Shown here piece by piece: positions 32,876-42,102 of a stretch of DNA of 64,000 bases. The notes below the pieces were generated by a model. It was not told where the DNA came from. It made no database searches and saw only the letters and a program-made list of their open reading frames with translations. Every line of letters begins with the position of its first letter. Position 1 is the first letter of the stretch. The DNA comes from Clostridiaceae bacterium (GTDB taxonomy: Bacteria; Bacillota; Clostridia; Lachnospirales; Lachnospiraceae), in NCBI GenBank assembly GCA_910575795.1, contig CAJTGE010000006.1:1-64000 (forward strand), given 5' to 3'. A program made the translations under genes and the position numbers.

Positions 32876-33829
32876 TTATCGTTTCATGTTTACTAATTCG
32901 TTTAAAATTTCATCGCTTACCGTGATAAGCTTGGAATTGGCCTGGAAACCTCTCTGGGTGGTAATCATGTCAGAGAACTGCTGGGCCAGGTCTACGTTGG
33001 AGGCTTCGAGGTAGCCACTCATCAGGTCTGCTGTAGAACCACCAGGGATTGTAGCTGAACATTTACCAGTATTATCCCCGTTTGTAGCTCCATAATAATA
33101 CTGTCCCTTTTTTGTCATACCTTCCGGGTTCTGGAAAGTTGCAATAGCTAATTTACCGAGAGAAATAACCTTTCCATCCATTTTCGAGTTCGCTGTAGGA
33201 TCCTTAATAGTGGCAGTTATTTCACCCAACTTATTAATCTGTATATCAATTAACTCCACAACTGCATCTGAAGGGCTATTTGCATAGGCGGTATCACTAG
33301 CCGGAGCCCTCAATGCTACAAGAGCATCTGTTTTAAATGTATCTGTAGTTCCATTAGGCGTATCTTTTTGGAAACCATACACAAACCGCCCGTTTCCATC
33401 TACCAGATAACCATTACTGTCAAGTTTAAACTGACCTACACGAGTATAGTCAAAATCAATACTCTTCATCAAAGTCGGAATATCGGTTGCAGCAGTATTG
33501 CCAAGGTCATTCTTTGCATATGTTATAAAGAAACCATCTCCATTAATACTGGCATTCAATCCTCCCACATACGTAGGCGTAGATGCCGTCATATCCGTAG
33601 CTATCGTTCCCATCAAGGCGCCATAACCAAACTGGGCTGCGTTTGTACCACCGGCACTGGAGGTTCCGCCCGTCGATGAATTCGTTGTCTGATACATCGC
33701 CTCCTGGAAGCTGTACATCTGCGACTTAAAACCAAATGTATTCACGTTTGCGATATTATGTCCGATTACGTCCAGTTTATTCTGGTGCGCGCGCAGCCCT
33801 GCGACTGCTGAATCCATTGCTCTTAACAT
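32876..33829 (-). CDS. flgE: Flagellar hook protein FlgE
   Basis: FlgE polymerises into the hook. The 317-residue protein has the N-terminal MDSAVAGLRAHQNKLDVIGH then NIANVNTFGFKSQ and the C-terminal SGYLEASNVDLAQQFSDMIT then TQRGFQANSKLITVSDEILN. It is at the short end for FlgE, which is typical of a minimal hook protein lacking extra surface domains. An upstream in-frame start at 33868 is rejected because the ATG at 33829 follows AAAGGGAAAG. Confidence 0.94.
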   Translation of the reverse strand: MLRAMDSAVAGLRAHQNKLDVIGHNIANVNTFGFKSQMYSFQEAMYQTTNSSTGGTSSAGGTNAAQFGYGALMGTIATDMTASTPTYVGGLNASINGDGFFITYAKNDLGNTAATDIPTLMKSIDFDYTRVGQFKLDSNGYLVDGNGRFVYGFQKDTPNGTTDTFKTDALVALRAPASDTAYANSPSDAVVELIDIQINKLGEITATIKDPTANSKMDGKVISLGKLAIATFQNPEGMTKKGQYYYGATNGDNTGKCSATIPGGSTADLMSGYLEASNVDLAQQFSDMITTQRGFQANSKLITVSDEILNELVNMKR

Positions 33830-33902
33830 TTCTTTCCCTTTCTGCTGTTCTCTATGCCGGCCGCGCATCGGGCGTCCGGCACGGCCTCCTTAGCGGTCCT
33901 GC

Positions 33903-34289
33903 CTACATCAGAACAGCGCTGTCAATATTTGTGAAAATTTTTTTCTCTGTCTCGTCCTGCGACATCGTGGTGACAACAATGTTGTTCGGCACATTCACGA
34001 TGAATACGCCTTCCCTGCCGATCACCGCTACGTCCCTTGCTCCCTTTTGCCGGGCCGCCTCCACCGCCTGCTCTAAGTTTCCCAGAAGACGGCTGTCCAT
34101 GCGGATGCCCCGTTCGTCCATGCGCTTTGCCGCGTGCTTTGAAAAGTTCAGGCTCTCATTGACCTTGCCCCGCAAAAGCTCCCCAAAGCTCGCCCCTGCA
34201 TGCCCCGCCTGACTGACGGGCTGTGACTGTCTCCGATCTGCCCCGGAGGCACTCTCAACACTCAGATGATGTACTCCGTTTAAACCCAT
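33903..34289 (-). CDS. Flagellar operon protein, TIGR02530-like
   Basis: A 128-residue soluble protein between flgD and flgE, a position in many Firmicutes held by the putative flagellar operon protein family (TIGR02530 / PF12611-like). The core LNFSKHAAKRMDERGIRMDS and the C-terminal DVAVIGREGVFIVNVPNNIV then VTTMSQDE match that family's pattern. Its function in hook assembly is not established. Confidence 0.85.
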   Translation of the reverse strand: MGLNGVHHLSVESASGADRRQSQPVSQAGHAGASFGELLRGKVNESLNFSKHAAKRMDERGIRMDSRLLGNLEQAVEAARQKGARDVAVIGREGVFIVNVPNNIVVTTMSQDETEKKIFTNIDSAVLM

Positions 34290-34323
34290 GATATGGTCCT
34301 TTCCAGCCGCGTATGAGGCTCAG

Positions 34324-34914
34324 CTACATGAAGAGAGTCGGATCATACAGCGGATTGCTGTTTTTATCGTTTGTACTGTTTCCCGCCAGCTTCGCGGCAG
34401 CTCCCGAGCTGCTATCGCCTTTGCCGTCTTCCTCGCCGCTTGATGCGTACGGGTCGTCAATCTTGCCCATGCCGAGCACGTGGGAAAGCGGGTATTTCTT
34501 GTTGTCGTCCTTCAGTTTAAATACCGGGGTTCCCGCTGTAAAGTCAACCGACTCTACAATACCGTATTTCACACCGCTCGGAACACTTCCCGTCCCGTTT
34601 TCATTCTCCTTTGTTATAGCGACCGTGATTTCCTGCCCTATCAGCCCGGCTGCATACGTCTGTGTGGATACCGCCGTGGATGTCTGAACGGACTCGGTCA
34701 TTGCGCTTAAGGACTGCACCATCGCCATCTGTACCATCTGCGCCATCATCTCGCTGTTATCCATGGGATTGGACATATCCTGGTTCGCAAGCTGCGCTGC
34801 CAGAAGTTTGAAATAGCTTGTGATGGTCAGCGTATTCTTTTCATTCTGTCCCGGATTATAGGACGTCGGTGCGTACGGATCTGCCGTGCTGCTGACTGCT
34901 CCAACATCTGCCAT
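34324..34914 (-). CDS. flgD: Hook-assembly scaffolding protein FlgD
   Basis: FlgD caps the growing hook. The 196-residue protein shows LTITSYFKLLAAQLANQDMS NPMDNSEM followed by the Met-rich helix and a Gly/Asp small domain (AAGLIGQEITVAI, GIVESVDFTAGTPVFKL). The C-terminal region is truncated relative to proteobacterial FlgD and ends with a low-complexity Gly/Ser/Asp tail. It is 17 bases downstream of fliK, with the ribosome site AGAAGGAGGAG. Confidence 0.93.
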   Translation of the reverse strand: MADVGAVSSTADPYAPTSYNPGQNEKNTLTITSYFKLLAAQLANQDMSNPMDNSEMMAQMVQMAMVQSLSAMTESVQTSTAVSTQTYAAGLIGQEITVAITKENENGTGSVPSGVKYGIVESVDFTAGTPVFKLKDDNKKYPLSHVLGMGKIDDPYASSGEEDGKGDSSSGAAAKLAGNSTNDKNSNPLYDPTLFM

Positions 34915-34931
34915 TGCATCTCCTCCTTCTC

Positions 34932-36167
34932 TTAAACCAGCCCCAGGCGAAGCATCTGCGTAAAGGACTCCGACTGGTTCTTCTTATTCTGCTGCTCACG
35001 GCTTTCCTGCCGCTGCTGTTCTCTCTCCTGGCCTCCCTGGCCATCATCATAGGGCTGTTTCTGCTCCGGCGTGTACACAACCGTCTCCTGCCCTGTCTTT
35101 TCCTCCAGAATCCGGGCGATCTCGCCCGCTCTCTGGCTCAGGAGTTCCACGGTCTTCGGATTCGCCGACAGAATCGATACCGCCGCCTTTCCGGCCTCAT
35201 ATACGACCCGGATCGTCAGCTTTCCCAGCGAAGCGGGTTCCAGCTCAATCGTGAGCGTCCCGTTGCTCTTCGGAAGCGAGGAAGCCAGCCTGTTTCCCAG
35301 GTCATAGCCAAGCGTATCCGGCGATGTCTTAAGCGTCTGCGCCTTCTCCTGCGGGATCTCCCTGACATCAAATGCGTCCTGCGGCCGCCCTGCCGCCATA
35401 TCGGAAACAGCCATCTTCTGAACCTCCGCCTCTTCTGTGCGGCCGTCCTGTCCGGTTCTGTCCTCCTGTGAATCAGCCTGCGGGGCAATGTCCGTCTTCT
35501 CCGTATCCTGTCCTCTGTCAGCGGACACCTCCTGCGGACGGAAATCCTCCTCGGATTTCTCCTTCACCGCTGCGGGTTCTGCCTTAACAGCCTTTTCCTC
35601 CGCGGGCTGCTCCGGCCTGTTCTGCCCTGCCGCCGCTGCATGTGGCTGCGCAGATAAAACATCCTGCGCCTCAGGCGTCTGCTGTACGGCCTCTGCCGGC
35701 TGTGCCTCCGTCTCCGGCAGCGCTTCTGGAATTACCCTCTCTGAAACGCCTGTCTGCGCCTGCAGCCCCTCCGCGGCTTTCACCGCCTCCGGCTGCCCTC
35801 CCAAAGCAAGCTCAGCCTCCGGCGTCCCGCCTGCTTCCTCTCCCGCGGCCTGCACCATCATCTGGCCCAGCGCTGCCTGGAGCTCCTGCATCGCTTTAGA
35901 CGGATCCGCTTCCTCTTTAACAGGAACCGTATCTTTCTTGTCCTCATTTCCGACCGGCTTCCCGTTTGCGTCCTTATCCTGCCCTTTTACCGGAGCATCC
36001 TTTTTCTGCTCCCCGGAGGCAGCCCCATCCGCTTTGCCCTGCATCATGCTGGCAAAATCCGATTTGGACGTCTCCTTTGCGGATGCGGACGATGCGCTCC
36101 CCTTTTTGACGGACGAAGACTTCACAGACGAAGCTGCGGTCAGACGCGCCATGTCAATTCCAGCCAT
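34932..36167 (-). CDS. fliK: Hook-length control protein FliK
   Basis: FliK measures hook length and triggers FlhB to switch export. The 411-residue protein has a long disordered Glu/Ala/Gln-rich N-terminal region (about 1-270). The Flg_hook domain lies at about 280-370 (NGTLTIELEPASLGKLTIRV VYEAGKAAVSIL). A Gln/Arg-rich tail ends in FTQMLRLGLV. Start ATG at 36167 with GAAAGGAGGGAAAG; an in-frame start at 36206 is rejected. Position between fliJ and flgD is canonical. Confidence 0.92.
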   Translation of the reverse strand: MAGIDMARLTAASSVKSSSVKKGSASSASAKETSKSDFASMMQGKADGAASGEQKKDAPVKGQDKDANGKPVGNEDKKDTVPVKEEADPSKAMQELQAALGQMMVQAAGEEAGGTPEAELALGGQPEAVKAAEGLQAQTGVSERVIPEALPETEAQPAEAVQQTPEAQDVLSAQPHAAAAGQNRPEQPAEEKAVKAEPAAVKEKSEEDFRPQEVSADRGQDTEKTDIAPQADSQEDRTGQDGRTEEAEVQKMAVSDMAAGRPQDAFDVREIPQEKAQTLKTSPDTLGYDLGNRLASSLPKSNGTLTIELEPASLGKLTIRVVYEAGKAAVSILSANPKTVELLSQRAGEIARILEEKTGQETVVYTPEQKQPYDDGQGGQEREQQRQESREQQNKKNQSESFTQMLRLGLV

Positions 36168-36216
36168 TCTTTCCCTCCTTTCTGAATGATCGTAACACTG
36201 TGTCAACTGGTTCTAT

Positions 36217-36247
36217 ATAATTATCAGCCGTCTCCGGCTGTAATTAT
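36217..36247. repeat. Hairpin between fliJ and fliK
   Basis: ATAATTATCAGCCG and CGGCTGTAATTAT form a near-perfect stem with a TCTC loop in the 95-base spacer. There is no U-tract on the minus strand. It is the third non-terminator hairpin between co-directional genes in this operon. Confidence 0.6.
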
Positions 36248-36262
36248 CCGATTCGCTTACTC

Positions 36263-36721
36263 TCACTCCCCGGAGGACAAACCGCCCACCGTATATCCCC
36301 GCGTAACAAACTCCTCAATAAAGTTCTCCTCTTCCTTTGCCTCCGCTTTCCTGTACTCCTCCTGCCTGCGCCCCTTCAGTTTTTCAAACTTAGAAGCATC
36401 CACCTTAGCCGCAATCACCTGCTGCTTTTTCTTTTCCTCTTCCTTCTTCAAATGGCTGAGCTGCTCCTTGCGGATATTGATCTTCTCCTCCATCAGCCCG
36501 ATACACATATCATACAGCCGAAAGCTCTCGATCGGCGCCCCAACGCTCTTCGACTCATCGAACCCGTGGTGAAACCCCATCAGCTCATCCTTCAGCCTGC
36601 GTATCTCTTCCTTTTTCTGATCCACCCGCCTGATAATCACAGCATGCTCCGCCTTCTCATTATCAAGAATCTGCTGCTTATAATCCAAAACCGTCTCAAG
36701 GCTGTACCGAAACCGCTTCAT
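36263..36721 (-). CDS. fliJ: Flagellar protein FliJ
   Basis: FliJ is the coiled-coil stalk of the FliI ATPase and an escort for export chaperones. The 152-residue protein is nearly all coiled coil and starts with the family pattern MKRFRYSLETVLDYKQQILD. The ATG at 36721 is preceded by GGAGGGATGAG; a GTG one codon upstream is possible. It lies directly after fliI. Confidence 0.9.
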   Translation of the reverse strand: MKRFRYSLETVLDYKQQILDNEKAEHAVIIRRVDQKKEEIRRLKDELMGFHHGFDESKSVGAPIESFRLYDMCIGLMEEKINIRKEQLSHLKKEEEKKKQQVIAAKVDASKFEKLKGRRQEEYRKAEAKEEENFIEEFVTRGYTVGGLSSGE

Positions 36722-36746
36722 CACTCATCCCTCCGGACCTGCCGGC

Positions 36747-38051
36747 TTACCGGCTGACAATCTCTTCAATCATCTTCAGGGTTTCCTCATATGAAAAGCT
36801 CTCTTTGATATCCTGCTGTAAAAAGCCGTTGATGCGGTTAATCTTTGCCACCGCCTCGTCCAGGGCTATGTTCGTGCCCTTCTTGTAAGCTCCGATCGAA
36901 ATCAGATCCGCGTTCTTCTGATATAGCCCCAGAAGATTTCGCATGCGCGCCGCGGCCTGCCTGTGGCCGTCTGACACAATCTCCACCATAAGCCTGGAAA
37001 TGCTCGCCCCTATGTCAATAGCCGGGAAGTGATTTTCGTTGGCAAGCTGGCGGCTGAGTACGATATGGCCGTCCAGAATACCTCTGACCGTATCGGCGAT
37101 CGGCTCGTTGGTGTCGTCGCCCTCGACCAGAACCGTATACACGCCTGTGATTGAGCCCTTGCTGAAATTACCGCTGCGCTCCAGAAGCTTTGGAAATTCG
37201 GCGTAAATTGATGGAGTATAACCTCTGGCAATCGGGGGTTCGCCGATTGCCAGGCCAATCTCGCGCTGCGCCATGGCATAGCGCGTCAGGGAATCCATCA
37301 TCAGAAGGACGTCCATCCCCTGATCCCTGAAATACTCTGCTATCGTCGTGGCGACCAGCGGGCATTTCATGCGCAGCATCGCGGGCTGGTCCGATGTGGC
37401 GACCACCAGCACGGAGCGCTTCATACCCTCTTCCCCCAGGTCCTTCTGTATAAACTCCAAAACCTCGCGGCCGCGCTCGCCCACCAGGGCAATGACGTTA
37501 ATGTCTGTCTTTACATTTTTGGCAATCATGCCCATCAGGGTGCTCTTTCCGACGCCGGATCCGGCGAAAATACCGATTCTCTGCCCTTTTCCGATGGTAT
37601 TTAAGCCGTCAATCGCCTTGACGCCAAATTCCAGGCGTTCCCGGATCGGAGGACGGTTTAAGGGGTTCGTATAGGGGCTGTTGACCGTATAGCAGACGCT
37701 CCGGTCAATTGCCGGACCGCCGTCCATGGGCTCGCCCATGGCGTTTATAATCCTGCCGCGCAGGAAATCGCCGACCGGAACCTTTAAACGCCTCCGGGTA
37801 TTTCGCACAAAGCTGCCGGATGTGATTCCGCTTGTGGCCTCATAGGTCATAAGCTGAATCCTGCCCTCCTTGAAGCCCACCACCTCAGCGGGCGTCTGGC
37901 GGCCCTCCTCTTCATTGTAAATCATCACAAGATCCCCAATCCCGGCCCGGCCTCCGGAGGCTTCCATGGACATACCCACAACATTTTCAATTTTTCCAAT
38001 ACGCCCTACTGTCTCGGACTTTTTAATGAGCTGGGGTATCTGTTCATACAT
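36747..38051 (-). CDS. fliI: Flagellar export ATPase FliI
   Basis: The 434-residue ATPase of the type III export apparatus is related to F1-beta. Walker A is GSGVGKST at residues 164-171 and Walker B is MDVLLMMDSLTRYAMAQREI, with RAGIGD-type N-terminal barrel features before it. It acts with FliH and FliJ at the export gate. Located between fliH and fliJ as expected, with a 25-base gap to each side. Confidence 0.97.
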   Translation of the reverse strand: MYEQIPQLIKKSETVGRIGKIENVVGMSMEASGGRAGIGDLVMIYNEEEGRQTPAEVVGFKEGRIQLMTYEATSGITSGSFVRNTRRRLKVPVGDFLRGRIINAMGEPMDGGPAIDRSVCYTVNSPYTNPLNRPPIRERLEFGVKAIDGLNTIGKGQRIGIFAGSGVGKSTLMGMIAKNVKTDINVIALVGERGREVLEFIQKDLGEEGMKRSVLVVATSDQPAMLRMKCPLVATTIAEYFRDQGMDVLLMMDSLTRYAMAQREIGLAIGEPPIARGYTPSIYAEFPKLLERSGNFSKGSITGVYTVLVEGDDTNEPIADTVRGILDGHIVLSRQLANENHFPAIDIGASISRLMVEIVSDGHRQAAARMRNLLGLYQKNADLISIGAYKKGTNIALDEAVAKINRINGFLQQDIKESFSYEETLKMIEEIVSR

Positions 38052-38076
38052 ATCGCATCACCTTATACTATGCAGA

Positions 38077-38928
38077 CTATACGGAAACGCTGCCTAAAAT
38101 CTCCCGCATATTGTCCATCTGTGTGTCTACGCTGATATCAATGATCTCATCCGGTACTTCGATGATGCAGCTCCCGCTCTGGGCCTTTTTCATCACAATG
38201 AATTTGATATTATCAGAAAGCCTTGACAGCTCGCCTATCACGTCTGCATCGGCCTGAGTCATCATCTCATAGTCTGTCTTTTCCATGTAAATCTTTACCC
38301 AGGCTGTCTTCTTCAGGCGTTCTGTCTCAGCCAGGATCATCCGCTTTATGATCTCGCCGCTGGACTCCAGGCTGATGTGAATCACCTTCTCCGCCACGGC
38401 CACGGCACAGTCCTTGAGTTCTCCCAGATACTGCCTGATACAGTCTTCCTTTGCCTCGCGGACCGATGCCAGGGCGCGTTCCATATCCTGCTTAAACTCT
38501 GTCAGAGTATCCTCGTATTCTTCACGGATCTCTGTGTGAGCCGTGTCTACGCCTTCCTGGCGTCCCTGCTCAAAACCCTCCTGATAGCCGTCCCCCAGCG
38601 CCTTTTTCTTCATCTGCTCCGCCTGCGCCCTGGCGTCCCGGAGGATCCCCTCGGCCATATCATTGGCTTTTTTGATGATCTCTCTGGCCTCTTCCTTGGC
38701 TCCTTCCCGGATACGGGATGCCTGGCGGTACATCTCCTCGTCCTGATCGAGGGAGACCCAGCGCCCCTCGGAGGGCTTTTGGATATCATTGACAAGAGAC
38801 TTTGGCACAAAGGGCGTCTCCTTGCCCGGGGGCGGAGCAGGCGCCTGAACCGGAGGGATGAAGCTGCGGACATTCGCCGTTCTTCCGGCTGCCCTTACAA
38901 TACCCTTACAAGAGGACATCTTCCTCAT
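38077..38928 (-). CDS. fliH: Flagellar assembly protein FliH
   Basis: FliH regulates FliI and tethers it to the C-ring. The 283-residue protein has a central coiled coil (about 60-165: YRQASRIREGAKEEAREIIK, MKKKALGDGYQEGFEQGRQE with the GxxxG-like run) and a C-terminal domain related to the V-ATPase E subunit (MILAETERLKKTAWVKIYME). The start at 38928 or at the ATG 38919 overlaps the fliG stop; spacing to GGGAGG does not decide between them. Confidence 0.88.
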   Translation of the reverse strand: MRKMSSCKGIVRAAGRTANVRSFIPPVQAPAPPPGKETPFVPKSLVNDIQKPSEGRWVSLDQDEEMYRQASRIREGAKEEAREIIKKANDMAEGILRDARAQAEQMKKKALGDGYQEGFEQGRQEGVDTAHTEIREEYEDTLTEFKQDMERALASVREAKEDCIRQYLGELKDCAVAVAEKVIHISLESSGEIIKRMILAETERLKKTAWVKIYMEKTDYEMMTQADADVIGELSRLSDNIKFIVMKKAQSGSCIIEVPDEIIDISVDTQMDNMREILGSVSV

Positions 38929-39973
38929 CGCCTCCCTTATTGATAATCACCTCGCCGGCATCTTCTAACTGGCGGATGATATTTACAATACGCTGCTGCG
39001 CTTCCTCTACGTCCTTGAGCCTTACATTGGTTGTAATTTCCAGATCGCCCTGAACCGTCTCCGCCATACGCTTGGACATGTTGGAGAAAAAGATCTGCTT
39101 CATCTCATCCGAAGCGTTCTTAAGGGCATATACGATATCCTTGGAATCGCAGTCACGCACAAAACGCTGTACAGAGCGGTCGTCCATGTCGAGGATGTTC
39201 TCGAATACGAACATCTTGTCGCGGATGCTCTGGCTCAAATCCGGATTGGTCTTATCCAGTTCGTCGAAGATACGTCTCTCATTACTGCGGTCTACATGGT
39301 TCATGACATCCGCCACGAAGTCCACGCCGCCGAGGTTCATGTTATCCTCACTCGTAATAATCGTCGCAAACTTGCGCTTCATCTCCTCCTCTACGATCGC
39401 GATCGCCTCAGGCGATACGCGGTCCATATTGGCCATACATTCAACGGTTGCTATACGCTTGGCATCCGGGAGCTGTTCCAGCACCTTGGCCGCCTGCTCC
39501 GGATCCATGTAGGCCATGATCAGGGCAATCACCTGCGCCCGCTCATGCTGCAGCAGGGAAAGGAGCGCCTTGGGATCCCCTTTCATAAAGAAGTTGAACG
39601 GCCTCGACTGAAGCGTCTTGGACACCTTCTCAAGCAGGGAACGGGCCGTAGTTTCGCCAAAAGCCTTTTCCAGAACGTCTCTCGCGTAATCCAGGCCGCC
39701 GTCTGTCATCATCTTATGCGTCAGGCACAGCTTGTAAAATTCATCGAGAGAGCTCTCTACCTGTGCGTTGGTGGTCTTGCCCATCCTGGCCACCTCAAAG
39801 GTCAGATCCTCAATATCCTGCTCATTTAAGTATTTATAAATCTGCGAGGCTCTGTCCGCTCCAAGAGAGACTACCACAATAGCGGCCTTCTGCTTCGTAT
39901 CTAATGCTTTAACTTCTGCGTTCTCTTCCGAGGGCGCTTCCGCTTTATTTACGCTTACCTCTGCTCTCGCCAC
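38906..39973 (-). CDS. fliG: Flagellar motor switch protein FliG
   Basis: FliG converts ion flow into torque and sits on the MS ring. The 355-residue protein shows the N-terminal KQKAAIVVVSLGADRASQIY, the middle LLQHERAQVIALIMAYMDPE QAAKVLEQLPD (where the usual EHPQ reads HERAQ) and the C-terminal torque helix with SDEMKQIFFSNMSKRMAETV. The N-terminus has about 25 extra Glu/Ala-rich residues. Its start overlaps the fliF 3' end by 29 bases. Confidence 0.96.
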   Translation of the reverse strand: MARAEVSVNKAEAPSEENAEVKALDTKQKAAIVVVSLGADRASQIYKYLNEQDIEDLTFEVARMGKTTNAQVESSLDEFYKLCLTHKMMTDGGLDYARDVLEKAFGETTARSLLEKVSKTLQSRPFNFFMKGDPKALLSLLQHERAQVIALIMAYMDPEQAAKVLEQLPDAKRIATVECMANMDRVSPEAIAIVEEEMKRKFATIITSEDNMNLGGVDFVADVMNHVDRSNERRIFDELDKTNPDLSQSIRDKMFVFENILDMDDRSVQRFVRDCDSKDIVYALKNASDEMKQIFFSNMSKRMAETVQGDLEITTNVRLKDVEEAQQRIVNIIRQLEDAGEVIINKGGDEEDVLL

Positions 39974-41621
39974 CGTCTTCCTCCCCTCTCAGCCAGCTCT
40001 GTACCAGCTTCGCTGCAATCTGCGGATTCTGTTCAATAAACTCGCCAATATTCTGTTTCAGTCTCAGGCTGTGCTGCATGCGCAGATTGAGAATCTCCTC
40101 GTTCTGCTCCATCTCGGCATTCTCTTCCCTGAACTGACGGGCCGCCTCTGTCTCAACAACAGGCGGCGTCTCGCCTTCCTGATTCTCTGTCTGCGGCCAT
40201 TCGTCCGCGCTCTCCTCTAAGGCGATTGCCTTCTTCCTGCGGCTTCGGGCCAGGAGAAGGATGATGATCAGGAGGAGCAGCAGAAGCACGCCTCCGGCGA
40301 TGAGGGCGATAATGATTGGGGTTGGGATGCCGGTCTCTGGTTCTGTACCCGCCTGTTTTGAATCTTCGTCTTCATCTTCTTCGCCTTCCGTTGCTGACGA
40401 AGCGCGGATAATCGTTATCTTATCCGCCGCCTGATCCTGCGCTATACCCGACGCGTTCGCCACCAGACTTATAAGATCCCTCTCATCAATACTCTTATCC
40501 GCCGTATCAATCACAATCGCAATCGTCGTATTTTCAAGCACGCCCGGATCCACCTGACGCTGCTCGCGGAGCGTGTCAAAAAGCCACTCCCGGCTGGCGC
40601 TCCCATTCGCGTAAGTATCCGTGCCGTTCCCATTGCCATTCCCGGCCGTATAACGCGGTGTGTCTGCGTTCGCGTCCGCTCCTGCGACGCCTCCGGCCCC
40701 GTTTTCCTGCGCACCCTGGTTCTCAAAGGTTGTGTCTTCACGTTCCAGAAGGCCGGTCTTGTCTTCGGCGTCTATCCTTTCCGGAACCGTATATCTCGTC
40801 ACTTCCTGTATCAGCTTATCCGTATTCAAAGTCCCTTTAACGGATACAGCTACATTGCCCTGCCCGTACAGCTTCTCCAGCACGCGGCGGACATTGCCTG
40901 CGATATGGTTCTCGATCTCGCTCGTAAGCTCTGTATATTCTCCGGAACCGCCTGTCCCGTCGTTCGCCCCAATCTCCACCATGGACTCTGCGTCGAACAC
41001 TGACACATTCGTAAAGGTCATCCCGCGCACGGAGCGGGCGATGAGGTTCTTGATCGCGGCGGCCTGATTATCCGTAAGGCTTCTTCCGCTCTTCATGGTC
41101 ACTGTAACCGCAGCGGAGGACTCCTCTGCCACCGTATCCAGAGCATATTTCTGCTCGCCCGCCTCCGCGATGGTCACCTTCGCGTCCTGAACACCTTCAA
41201 AGAGGCGGATCTGCGCGCCCAGGCGATCCTGAAGCTCATATTTGGTATACTGCTTCTTATCTGATTCGGTTGTCATGAGGCCGGAGTTATCCCGGTACAT
41301 GTCGTATGTAAAACCGCTCTTGGGATAGCCCTGGCTGAGAAGCTGCACCCTGGCCTGATCCACACTCGCTGAAGGCATCCGTATCGCGCCGTCATTGTCA
41401 TCATAACGATATGGATACCCCTGTTCCTGAAGGAGAGACACGACCTGCTGGGCCTCTTCCTGATTCAATCCCGTAAAGAGGACGCTGTAATCCCTCTGCG
41501 CCAGATAATTCAGCGCCACAACGCCCGAAATAGCGATCACCGCTGTCGCCGACACAATCGCTATCAGTAATTTTTTTGTTTTACCTGACAGGTTTTGCCA
41601 GTATTCTTTCATATTCTGCAC
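39945..41621 (-). CDS. fliF: Flagellar MS-ring protein FliF
   Basis: FliF forms the membrane-supramembrane ring on which the flagellum is built. The 558-residue protein has membrane helices at residues about 20-40 and 435-460. The ring-building motifs lie between them (YSVLFTGLNQEEAQQVVSLL, GYPKSGFTYDMYRDNSGLMT, VTVTMKSGRSLTDNQAAAIK). The C-terminal cytoplasmic tail that binds FliG includes EEILNLRMQHSLRLKQNIGE. Position between fliE and fliG is canonical. Confidence 0.96.
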   Translation of the reverse strand: MQNMKEYWQNLSGKTKKLLIAIVSATAVIAISGVVALNYLAQRDYSVLFTGLNQEEAQQVVSLLQEQGYPYRYDDNDGAIRMPSASVDQARVQLLSQGYPKSGFTYDMYRDNSGLMTTESDKKQYTKYELQDRLGAQIRLFEGVQDAKVTIAEAGEQKYALDTVAEESSAAVTVTMKSGRSLTDNQAAAIKNLIARSVRGMTFTNVSVFDAESMVEIGANDGTGGSGEYTELTSEIENHIAGNVRRVLEKLYGQGNVAVSVKGTLNTDKLIQEVTRYTVPERIDAEDKTGLLEREDTTFENQGAQENGAGGVAGADANADTPRYTAGNGNGNGTDTYANGSASREWLFDTLREQRQVDPGVLENTTIAIVIDTADKSIDERDLISLVANASGIAQDQAADKITIIRASSATEGEEDEDEDSKQAGTEPETGIPTPIIIALIAGGVLLLLLLIIILLLARSRRKKAIALEESADEWPQTENQEGETPPVVETEAARQFREENAEMEQNEEILNLRMQHSLRLKQNIGEFIEQNPQIAAKLVQSWLRGEEDGGESRGKRK

Positions 41622-41662
41622 CGTCTTCAGCCCTTTGCCCTATGTATTTCAACTTCTATACA

Positions 41663-41974
41663 TTATACGCTAATCTTAATCAATTCATTATAGGATTCAA
41701 GCGCCTTGTTGCGCAAAGAGATTAAGAGGTCAACGCTCAGCGCCGCCTTTGCCTCCGCAATCGGCAGGCTGTGGGCATCGTCAAGCTGGCCTGTGGATAA
41801 AAGATACTGCTTATTCTCCACATCTGCCTGGGCTGTATAGACCTGCTGCACTGTGTTTTTAAACACGTCTCCGAAAAATGCCGCTTCCGTATTTTTGCCG
41901 TAGCTCCCCTTTTCTTCAAAAAGGCTGTTTACCGGCTCCCATGGCTTTATGGGGAGCATATATAATGGTTCCAT
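41663..41974 (-). CDS. fliE: Flagellar hook-basal body protein FliE
   Basis: FliE joins the MS ring to the rod. The 103-residue protein has GDVFKNTVQQVYTAQADVEN and the conserved C-terminal KAALSVDLLISLRNKALESY NELIKISV. Start ATG at 41974 after GGAAGGG; the longer in-frame option to 42043 is rejected. It follows flgB directly because flgC has moved elsewhere in the operon. Confidence 0.93.
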   Translation of the reverse strand: MEPLYMLPIKPWEPVNSLFEEKGSYGKNTEAAFFGDVFKNTVQQVYTAQADVENKQYLLSTGQLDDAHSLPIAEAKAALSVDLLISLRNKALESYNELIKISV

Positions 41975-42102
41975 CTTTTTTGCCCTTCCTTTTCCATTCT
42001 TACTTAATATAATATGTCTTATTTGCGAAAATGCCCTTCCCAATTTTACGGGAGCGCGCTATTGCGCGTTGAAGTGTTCACGAAGCAAAGCGAGACCGCC
42101 GC

